Below are positions 55,620 through 64,000 of a stretch of 64,000 nucleotides of DNA, piece after piece (positions within the stretch are counted from its first letter, which is position 1; the number at the start of each line of letters is the position of its first letter). Location: assembly GCF_014356525.2 (NCBI RefSeq), contig NC_052518.1, positions 98,477,422 to 98,541,421 of the forward strand, given 5' to 3'. The DNA comes from Nilaparvata lugens (lineage: Eukaryota > Arthropoda > Insecta > Hemiptera > Delphacidae). The position numbers and the translations under genes are program-made. Under the pieces are notes generated by a model, which saw only the letters and a program-made list of their open reading frames with translations, ran no database searches and had not been told where the DNA came from.

Positions 55620-57090
55620 AAGTGGAATTATAGTCATGCTTGAATCTATGTCAATGTATAATATGGTCAATAATATATCAAACTAATAATTATATACGGC
55701 TCATATTACAATAATGGCTCATATTATTATAATACACCAAGTGACCGAGTGTGTAACGGGAGATTGGTTCTTTTATGGTGCTGGGAATAGATCTGGAAAA
55801 CCACCAATCTACTAAAATAGTCTAACACGAGCCTTCTGGTAAGATATTTTTCACCAACATTATTAAATACCAGCAGGGGTAACCTATGCTCTGCAAGGGT
55901 CTGTGAAGGACACAAATAGATTGACTTATAGTTCCATGCTGATTATTATTATCCTAGAAAATCCACTTGAAAACAATAGAAAAACTAATTGAGAAAATAC
56001 ATCATTTTCTCAAAATTACGTGGATAATCTTCATTGAAGTTGAAAATCCACAGCAAAAAATGGACTGTGGTTGGACTTGAACCCATAACCTTTCATCCAA
56101 TCATTAAATTATAATTAATTGATTGATATATATGAAAATAGGCCTATAATCATCCTCAGTAAATTCAGAATCTTTATGGATAATTTCAAGTTGATCAGTT
56201 CGGTAGTTCAGTATTGATGATGCGTCAAACTAACATTCCTATAACATTCCTAACTCTCTTAACATTCCTATCCTGTGCATGTTAATTTAAATTCTTCATT
56301 TTATTAATATTATAGATTCATATGCTCAACTATATGAAATATGAAATGGATACGCTCACAATGGATGCTGTTCTGGAACAATAAGAATATCCTTGGAATA
56401 TTAATATTGAATCAATTTGTTTCACAAAAAAAGAGAATTGAAACTACTGTATATAAAATAGTCGGGCATCGGCATTGTAAGGGAAGAAACTTTTTTATCA
56501 CTCCTTTTCCAGTCTAAACTAGGATTACGGTATTAGATAGTTAAATTTTTTATATGAACCATTCAATTTGCTCTAGATCATAGCAAGCCTTATATATAAA
56601 TAAGATCTCCTTGTATCAGCCGAACATCAAACGAACAATTTTTCTATTTTACATTCAACAATATAAAAATCTTATGGATGATTGGAAAAGGGTCAAAATG
56701 CTTAGCCCAAAACTGCCCCCTGTCCAGAAATAAATAGTCCCAGAATACCTATTGGTTGTGTTTTGTAACTGAATAAATTTAATTCCAATTTTTAGACCGA
56801 GAATATGCAAATTAGGAATTTTAAATTAAGATGGTTTGAGAACAGAATCAAACTAGAATATTGCAATCAATTATCACTGAACAATCAATTAATAAATGTG
56901 ACACGAGAGTGACTGACTGTAATTAGCAAGTGTGCATGATGAGATTAAACTTTTACTGTGATAATCCTATAATTTTAAAGTGCGCTCTATATTGATACTA
57001 GTATAGTGATAGTGGGATATAGCGTGTGGATAGATGCAGTTTGATAATAGCCAATGCCAAATTGAAAAATTTACTGTCTCAATTAGACCC
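55620..57090. other. AT-rich stretch with a possible SINE relic
   Basis: No ORF with a recognisable motif was seen. On the minus strand GGTTCAAGTCC (56073-56083) matches the B-box of RNA polymerase III promoters (GGTTCRANNCC), but no A-box was found upstream. It may be a degraded tRNA-derived SINE. Confidence 0.3.
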
Positions 57091-57092
57091 CT

Positions 57093-57210
57093 AGCTTCAA
57101 TGTAGGGGGTGAAATTTTCATTGCTGCAACAATTGATAGTTAAACAATGACATCTGAAGAAGGGTATCTGGGAAACTATTCTTCACTTTGCAGTCCCCTA
57201 CATTGAAGCT
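57093..57210. repeat. short foldback, 118 bp
   Basis: AGCTTCAATGTAGGGG (57093-57108) and its exact complement CCCCTACATTGAAGCT (57195-57210) flank an AT-rich loop. Probably a small or truncated MITE. Confidence 0.8.
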
Positions 57211-57379
57211 GCTATAACAATGAAAGGAAAACTTGGAATAGTGAAATAATACATCATTTCAAAGAGAATTCAATGCTTTAACAAACCTACGATAAGCATC
57301 ATTTTTCATGATACATTGTTGGAGAGTTATAAGCCCTGAAAGTGCAAAACATTGGATAAAAACCTGTTATCTTAACAAT

Positions 57380-57700
57380 TACACCTTCAAGAGCAAATAT
57401 CTCGGGAGCTGTTGGGAATATCACAAAATTTCACTGAACAAAAAGTGTAGAAAATCTATCAAGCACTTTTGAATAGTTAGTTATGTCGGTTGAACGCATT
57501 GTTCTCAAAGTATGAGCGTGGGAGCAAAACGCTGAAAAACTCAACTTTTAAACCACCCTCATCCCCTAAGCACATGAGTTGGGAATGGGGACTTTTGATA
57601 TGTTCTCCTCCTAACTAGTCTCAACAAAGCTGCAAAGTCAAAAATTTTGTTTAAAACATTCCCTCCAAATTCCTTTGTCAATTGGTCTATTGTTGCAGAA
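57380..57700 (+). repeat. dispersed repeat, copy 1
   Basis: It shares its layout with 63720-63990: CACCTTCAAGAGC then ATATCTCG, later CCCCTAAGCA with GGGACTTTTGATATGTTC. The two copies run in the same direction and are strongly diverged. No coding capacity was seen. Confidence 0.5.
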
Positions 57701-58518
57701 TGGAGATTTCACACACAACACTAAAGCTGTTGCAAAAAGTGTAGGGAAATTCGTAAGAGCAAAAACTGTAGGGAAATTCGCAAGAGCGTGAAATTATTCA
57801 TCAAACTGAAGAGAATTTAATGCTGTATAAGCTCATAACCAGCATGGATTTTCCCCGTCAATTTTTAAAAAAGGGGGGGAGGAATACCCCCAAAGGATAA
57901 AGGGACCTGGGTTTTTCCCCATAAATGTTACATTAGAAGATGTTATTATATGCTTCATTTTTTCCAATTTTATACAAATGTGGTTGAAGTATCAATACAA
58001 ACATATACATTATTAGTTATTAAATTCAATCATGGAATATTTATTAGAAATATGGGTCTACAGAGAGGCCCTAGAGTAGGAATACACAGGAACAGATTTC
58101 TTAAAAATCATGGAAAAATATAAATTTTTCTTTTACAACTTTCAGTTAGAAAGCTAAAGATACATCAAGCTGTTCCCATAATTCTCAACAACCCTTTACA
58201 TACATTTTTGATTGTCTGTGCGCTTTCACTGTGACATCTTGCAACTTGTTAATTCTCACATTGAAATTTATTCAATAACTCACTTATTGTGCTCTGATCA
58301 ATAAGTGTACCCATTCTGTATTCAAACTATACCACAGAGAAAAATATATTATTTATTACTCTGTACCCGTATCCATACTTTCAAGGCAATTTTGCTACAT
58401 TGTTGATACTGTAGAAGGAATTATACTACTGCTGATAAAGAAAAGTATTAAATCATTATGAGACTCTAAGGATTCGTGTAGATAGACCCGCATTTTCATT
58501 ATTTTTCTGATCCTTGAG

Positions 58519-58534
58519 GGGGGCCTAGGCCCCC
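58519..58534. repeat. 16-bp GC palindrome
   Basis: GGGGGCCTAGGCCCCC is a perfect palindrome in otherwise AT-rich DNA. Confidence 0.9.
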
Positions 58535-58699
58535 TAGGCAGCTGATTATGAGTAAGAATTAATATTGATATTTTCATAATACAGTACACCTGAAGAATTG
58601 GCAAAGTTTATGGTAAGGGGTGAGGAGGTACTCAGCTCTTCCAACTAACATCGGATTAGTTTTGTGCAGTCTACTATAACAGACGTTCCCATATGGATG

Positions 58700-58870
58700 T
58701 TACTATAGACGTATTTATCATCGTATTCAATTTCTGTTTGTTAGTTTGTTTGTATGTCTGATGGACATCGAAAACGGCTCTAACGATTTTGATTAAGTTT
58801 GAAATATATACTATATTTTGAAATATAGAGTTTGTGATACGAAAATCATCATTTGGATTAGGACTCATGT
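58700..58870 (-). repeat. dispersed TE tail, minus orientation
   Basis: The minus strand carries ATCAAAATCGTTAGAGCCGT and then TTTTCGATGTCCATCAGACA. The same phrase, with GG for AG, occurs on the plus strand at about 61281. This looks like the 3' end of a dispersed non-LTR or SINE family. Confidence 0.5.
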
Positions 58871-58939
58871 TTAGGATAACTCACTGAGGGAACTTAAAAA
58901 TGATTAGATACGGTAATAATATTCATCAACCAAGTAGCA

Positions 58940-59050
58940 GCTGACTGAGAGAGTTTTCCGTCGTCAGTTGAAAACAGTTGATCAAGAGAGTTTTTCATCG
59001 TCAGTTGAAAATAGCTGATCGAGAGAGTTTGCCATTGTCAGTTGAAAACG
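58940..59050. repeat. minisatellite, three units of 37 bp
   Basis: Units at 58940, 58977 and 59014 each read close to GCTGATCGAGAGAGTTTTTC followed by ATCGTCAGTTGAAAACA, with a few substitutions. Confidence 0.9.
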
Positions 59051-60072
59051 AGACAGATGTGTTGAGTCACCAAGTTTGTTGACGTCATTTTTTTGAAGTT
59101 ATTGCATGAATCAAGAAAATAGGAGCAGAGAGCAGCCGAGTGACAGCAACTCAACGCAAATTTGAATTTGAAACATAATGATTGCGGTAATATTAATCAG
59201 GTAAATGCTAAAGTAGTCGTTTTTAATATACCTGAGTAATTGAATTATAACAATTCATTCACTTTTAAATTTCCATCTCTATGTCTTTGTACTTTCAACT
59301 CTGTTTCTTTGATATTGTTATTTTCATAGACGTGAAGTAGATAGATAAGGGTCTTCCATGAGTAAAATGAAATGCCTATTTTCGACTTCTGCAGTTGAAT
59401 ACTTGTAGCTAGTAGTTCTGTGAACAGTAGACCTCGTACAGCATTTATAAACCGATCTCATTGTCAATATGTCCCCTCAATTAGCCCTTCGGACATCGGA
59501 AAAAAGAAACCGGTACCGTGACGAGAAATCGTAAGTGTTGAAACGGCCAATGACTGATTGGCGTGTATTGACGATGACAATATTACCTGTTATAAATAAA
59601 ACCGAGAGCATTGCCAAGCTGTAATCATCAAAAGCTAATTTACAAACATGCCAACATACATATACAGACAAAAGCAAATCCCGTCGTTGAAACGTAGAAA
59701 AATCAATCATCAAAATATTATCATGAAAAAATAACATTTTCCCGCTATTTTGGGAAATGATAACTGTATATCTTCCAGTATTGAAAATGACATTCAAAAT
59801 GAAAAACAATACTGAATAATTTTATTATATTCAAAATTCTCAATGTTCGAGTAATTAACCCTCCAGTAGGTATAGACTACATTCAACACAGTAGAACCTA
59901 TATAATTTGTAGCTTACGGGACCAAGCATTTAATACGAATTTTGGAGGGTGACGAATTACATATCAAGCTCTGCAATATCGAGGCTGATAAAACAAAATA
60001 CGAGAAAATTATATCATTGATACTGATCCCATCATTGCCCATAATTAATTCTGTTAACTGTTAACGGTTGCC
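59051..60072. other. AT-rich non-coding stretch
   Basis: The 110-codon minus-strand open frame at 59477-59809 has no motif, signal or splice context that supports a gene. Nothing else was seen. Confidence 0.4.
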
Positions 60073-60926
60073 GGAAGATCAACTGCTGGATTTTTTTCGT
60101 TATTTTTCGTGATAGAGAAATTCTGATTGCAGATTCGTTCTCAGCAACCCCAAGTTTAGCCAAAAGGCTCAGAATGTCAACAATGTTTTCAAATAATTTA
60201 AAATCATCATGAAAAGTCATTAATATGGTAGTACACCACGTTTCTGGGAACTTTTTACTGGTGACTGGAGTTATTATTGACACACAAAAATCAAAATAAT
60301 TGTGAGAAAGAAAGCTGCTGATGAACTCGAATAAGACCGTCACTCCATTGTTCTATTGTCTCGGCTGCTTGGCTGAGCCTGGCTGAAGGGATCAAATAAC
60401 CGACTGGTTTGATCTTTCGTCTGTCCACTAGGCGGAACTACGCCGACCATTGCTGGATGGAAGATGTTACTGTGGCCGCTCGCATTCCCACCAACGCTGC
60501 TATTATTTGCTGTCTCAGCGCCTAGTCCGATTCAGCCAAGCAACCAGCCTGCACTGCGGAGCTAGGTAAAATGATTATTGATTATAATGATATTTGATAC
60601 CTCCAGCCAGGCTCAGCCAAGCAGCCGAGACAATAGAACAATGGAGTGGCGGTGTCTTATTCGCGTTCATCAGCAGTTTTCTTTCTCACGATTATTTTGA
60701 TGTTTGTGCTACCTATAATAAATAATAACTCCAGTCACCAGTAAAATCTTTCCAGAAACGTGGTGTACTATCATATTAATGACTTTTCATGATGAATTTC
60801 AATTATTAAAAACCATTGTTGACATTCTAAGCCTTCAGGCTAAACTTGGGGTAGCTGAGAACGAATCTGCAATCAGAATTTCTCTATCACGAAAAATAAC
60901 GAGAAAAACCCAGCTGTTGATCTTCC
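60073..60926. mobile_element. large foldback: about 320-bp inverted arms around a 211-bp spacer
   Basis: Left arm 60073-60389 and right arm 60601-60926 are inverted copies, about 90% identical by eye. Each arm, read outward, encodes the peptide VDILSL[LQ]AKLGVAENES followed by AIRISLSRKIT. No database family is recognised. The spacer also carries CAGCCAAGCA words like the inner arm ends. The structure may be a foldback transposon end pair or a hairpin-RNA locus. Confidence 0.8.
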
Positions 60927-61139
60927 CCTCAATAGTCATCCTGCAATGCGGCCGAAACACTTCCAAGCCAGACACCCATCTCAAATGACAACAACGTCAA
61001 GCTGTGAGAAACCATCCTGCACTGTGGCGCTAGGTTAAGGGCCAAACTTCACTGAATACCATTCATGAGTTTAAAAATGTGGTGTGGCGCACTCACACAA
61101 CTTACCTTCACACATCTTTTCCACTCAATTTGTTTTGTT

Positions 61140-61492
61140 TAAGTTGTATCTGAAGCCTGATAATTGAGAATCTAAAATCAAACTTTGCATAGATGGGGTG
61201 GAGCTCCTGAAATTTTTACAGATATGGGACCCGTGGCAGTTGATAGAGCTTATCGATGACTATTTCAGGTATAACTTTAATCAAAATCGTTGGAGCCGTT
61301 TTCGAGAAAATCGCAAAAACCCCTGTTCTTGACAACATTTTCGTCATTTTAGCCACCATCTTGTATCGCATTTGATCGAAGTTGTTCCTGTCGGATCCTT
61401 ATATTGTAAGGACCTTACGTTCCAAATTTCAAGTCATTCCGTTAATTGGGAGATGAGATATCATGTACACAGACGCACATACACTCATACAC

Positions 61493-61493
<1 letters not shown>
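61140..61493 (+). repeat. dispersed TE tail ending in (CA)n
   Basis: It contains AATCAAAATCGTTGGAGCCG, TTTTCGAGAAAATCG and an ACAGACGCACATACACTC lead into a CA tract. This is a typical 3' end of an abundant insect repeat; the inverted relative lies at 58700-58870. Confidence 0.5.

Positions 61494-61541
<48 letters not shown>
61494..61541. repeat. (CA)n microsatellite
   Basis: A nearly pure CA run directly behind the TE tail. Confidence 0.95.
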
Positions 61542-61542
<1 letters not shown>

Positions 61543-62132
61543 AGTGCTTGTAAGAGAGGTCAAATGGGGAGGCACACACTTTCTGCACTAAACGGGCTCA
61601 CCCTGGACCAGTGCTCCAATCAAGCTGAAATTTTATATGTATATTCAATAAATATAAATGAATACCCCTATAACAATAAAAAGTTAAATATCAATTTTTT
61701 TTTCATAGGAATTTAACTGTCGAAACGGGCTCACTCAAATTCCAGCTATACGGGGTACATTCATACACACCATGACGTAGGCGTAAGGAAATTGGAGGGT
61801 GACTAATACAATAGATGCAGGTATTTGCATTGTCTTCAGATCACTCCTAAGTTGCCAATTCTACTGGTTCCTTCCTCTTTCTAGAAACGCAGTTTTGGAT
61901 TGTAACTGACCAAAGTTAAATGTTCCTATTCACTCTCAGAACTTCTCCTCCCACATAGTTATGTTCTCCAGTCTCCAGTAAGATATCGTTCTCTCAATAG
62001 CTAGTTTTTACATTAAATTTTATGTGAATAGTTTATATATTGAATAACATGATAAATTAGAAGTACTTGAATCATGCCTTCAGAGAAACGTATGCTTCAA
62101 CAATGATTACTTGGATTAAATGGCAGAAGAGA
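61542..62132. other. AT-rich spacer
   Basis: No gene seen. The right end carries TTGGATTAAATGGCAGAAGA just before the next CA tract. Confidence 0.4.
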
Positions 62133-62150
62133 ACACACACACACACACAC

Positions 62151-62215
<65 letters not shown>
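62133..62215. repeat. (CA)n microsatellite
   Basis: A CA run with two interruptions (AACA near 62150, CACC near 62182). Confidence 0.95.
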
Positions 62216-62219
<4 letters not shown>

Positions 62220-63311
62220 GACCAATACCTAAAAACCACTTTTTTGGACTCAGGTGACCTTGAAACGTATAGAAATTTAGAAATAGGGGTACCTTAATTT
62301 TTTTCGGAAAGCAATACTTTCCTTAACACCTATGGTAGCAGGGCAAGGAAAGTAAAAATGGTTCTGAGTGATTCTGAACCCACCTAAAGGTGTAGGTCCA
62401 CTCATATCATCATTATCATCCGTCTTATTACCCAAGCACAAGCCTAGAGCTCATTTGAGTATCATCCTCAGCCAAAAAAATGACTTTATATAACTTGTGA
62501 TTATCAGTTTCGAATTAGCAGATGAGCAGTTTTATGGAATCTCTGTAAGAGATTCAAACATATAAAAGCAAAATTTCATTTTTTTAAAATAATTACCTTC
62601 AATTTGGTGCATATTAATTATCCTTTTGCTTTCCATTCCTATTATATCCTTTTGGCCATTCACTTTCCTGCTGCGCATGTAACAAACAATAACAATATTT
62701 AGGACGGAGTTTCCCCCAAAAAATGGTCGGGTTTTAAATTACTTCAACTTCAATGATTTTCAACTTATCTCTTATTATTCACATGTCTGTGAGTTTGTGA
62801 AATTTCCTAATTTAGTAGATCGCCTCAATTGACAGTGAAGAGCAGTATTACTGTGCAGAGCTGCTACCAAGATCTAAAGCTAAATCACAATCTTGTATTC
62901 TACATTACATTGTACATTGTATACATTAATACATTGTATTCTTTCCCTCTGCCTGAAGCTAGTCGTCCATGTAGCATCATAGCTCAGTGCCCTAACTCAA
63001 CTATAGTTTGTAGCCAGAGAGTACAGAATGTAATAATGTAAGCCTTTATGGCCAATGTTATTTCAATAGTACAATAAGAGTACACGGTTGCCGATTTTAT
63101 GCTGACTCCATCAAAAAGGCTTACACTCTCTATTTCACTCTTTCTCTGACACAATTTTTTTACAGGCTCTCTGGATTTTGTGAAATCTGGCAGCGCTGTA
63201 CTCCAAAATACTAATGCTGCAAATTAAGGTTTGCACAGACTATAGTGAGTTGTATAAATAATACAAGAATAGTATATAGACTATCCTTGACTATATAGTA
63301 TATAGACTATC
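62216..63311. other. AT-rich stretch with repeat remnants
   Basis: The segment GGTACCTTAATTTTTTTCGG then AAAGCAATACTTTCCTTAAC (62288-62328) looks like the end of a dispersed repeat adjoining the CA tract. The rest has no visible feature. Confidence 0.4.
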
Positions 63312-63322
63312 CTGTATACTAT

Positions 63323-64000
63323 ACAGAGTGGGTGAAAAGAACGGCTTAATATCTCATATACAAAGTTCATTTGACGGAAGGTGTGATTGGGGATCATAAT
63401 AAAATTGAAAATACTACCTTACTATGACTTTGAAAATCTGGTCCGCCATCTTGGATCCGCCATGTTGAATGCAACTTTATTTTTTTAAATTGGAAGATGG
63501 TCATGCAATACATGATTCTGATACGGAATTTCAACAGAAAATAAATGGCGGAAATTGCATTTTGATATTTCAAACCGTTCAGATATTCACATTATTAATC
63601 AATACCATGCAAGTCAAAAATGAAATGCATAAGTGACATTGATTAATAATGTGAATATATTTCAAACGGAGCAAAAAGAAAATAGTGAAAAATTGAAGCA
63701 AAAGTGTTTTTTCAAAAATTTATCACCTTCAAGAGCGGATATCTCGAAAACTATGCAAGATACAAAAAAGTTGATGGATTAATATTGTAGGAAATTATGT
63801 AAGCTTCAATTTTGTATGAACCAGACATGTTCGTAAAATACATAGGTTTTGAGAAACCAAAAAATTGTCCTTTTGAACTACCCCTACCACCTAAGCATAG
63901 TGGTTAGGGGTTGGGACTTTGGATATGTTCAACTCCTTTCCACCCTGAACACGACAGAAATGCAGTGTCGAAAATTAACTTCCAAACTTTTCCCTTTTTG
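63323..64000 (+). repeat. dispersed repeat, copy 2, running off the window
   Basis: It starts TACAGAGTGGGTGAAAAG and includes GTCCGCCATCTTGGATCCGC. The part from 63720 matches 57380-57700 in layout. A hairpin with perfect 21-bp arms (63583-63603 with 63638-63658) lies within it. Confidence 0.5.
63583..63658. repeat. perfect 21-bp inverted repeat, 76-nt hairpin
   Basis: The left arm starts ATATTCACATTATTAATC and the right arm ends GATTAATAATGTGAATAT, separated by 34 nt that can pair further (ATGCA with TGCAT). The size is that of a miRNA precursor, but it lies in a dispersed repeat. Confidence 0.85.

Noticed and set aside
55727..55915. Minus-strand frame of 62 codons upstream of the candidate terminal exon
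   Set aside because: It could be an exon by position, but no acceptor/donor pair in phase was found and the peptide is unfamiliar.
56073..56083. tRNA gene on the minus strand
   Set aside because: A B-box-like word is present, but there is no A-box, acceptor stem or cloverleaf; at most a SINE relic.
59477..59809. Minus-strand frame of 110 codons
   Set aside because: No motif, no splice context, no second copy, and composition as expected from AT-rich DNA.

Overview
This window looks like a piece of an AT-rich, repeat-laden insect nuclear genome. The overall style points to a hemipteran, perhaps a planthopper, but that is inference. It shows intron-style splice signals, CA/GT microsatellites, Jockey/CR1-type LINE and Ty3/gypsy elements, a Penelope fragment, many foldback elements and a C2H2 zinc-finger exon. 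There are no operons, no CRISPR arrays, and no rRNA or tRNA gene that I could recognise. Almost all coding capacity belongs to mobile elements, most of them broken.

Layout. 1-5.6 kb is AT-rich DNA with a dead mariner-like transposase (about 2.15-2.39 kb) and small diverged duplications. 5.6-10.1 kb holds a foldback element, then a truncated copy (A) of a gypsy element: 5' leader and gag, other repeats, then a 145-bp integrase scrap. The scrap runs straight into a 10.5-kb satellite array (10.08-20.57 kb; unit about 147-149 bp, about 70 units, several higher-order duplications). 20.57-20.85 kb is a hairpin MITE. A candidate first coding exon of a minus-strand host gene follows at about 20.97-21.05 kb, a C2H2 zinc-finger exon (minus strand) at 22.0-22.9 kb, a decayed DDE-type transposase at 23.4-25.0 kb, a Penelope-like RT fragment at 25.03-25.39 kb and a (CA)n tract.

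25.7-33.7 kb is the best-preserved and most unusual item: a recently inserted LTR element with 2,618-bp LTRs (one difference noticed), a GTAA target-site duplication, one intact Gag-like ORF (SAP, Gag, CCHC knuckle, two degenerate retropepsin folds), and only a scrap of pol. Its LTR is packed with short perfect stem-loops. Many of them share a loop consensus close to AGKTNCAGMTT on unrelated stems. The element must borrow pol in trans, and the hairpin array has no explanation I know of.

34.3-39.3 kb is a nearly complete LINE with two visible lesions in its endonuclease. 39.5-49.3 kb is gypsy copy B (leader, gag, protease, RT, RNase H, integrase), interrupted by a 1.45-kb foldback element. 49.4-49.7 kb is a GC-rich tandem repeat. 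The rest (49.7-64 kb) is AT-rich DNA with tandem and inverted duplications, dispersed repeat tails and two (CA)n tracts. It also has one candidate terminal host exon (minus strand, 55.46-55.61 kb), whose 3' part and UTR are repeated in a perfect 220-bp tandem duplication.

There is little gene cooperation to describe. The supported host signals are the zinc-finger exon and two candidate exons; everything else is transposon biology. All function calls come from reading motifs by eye; no database was searched.
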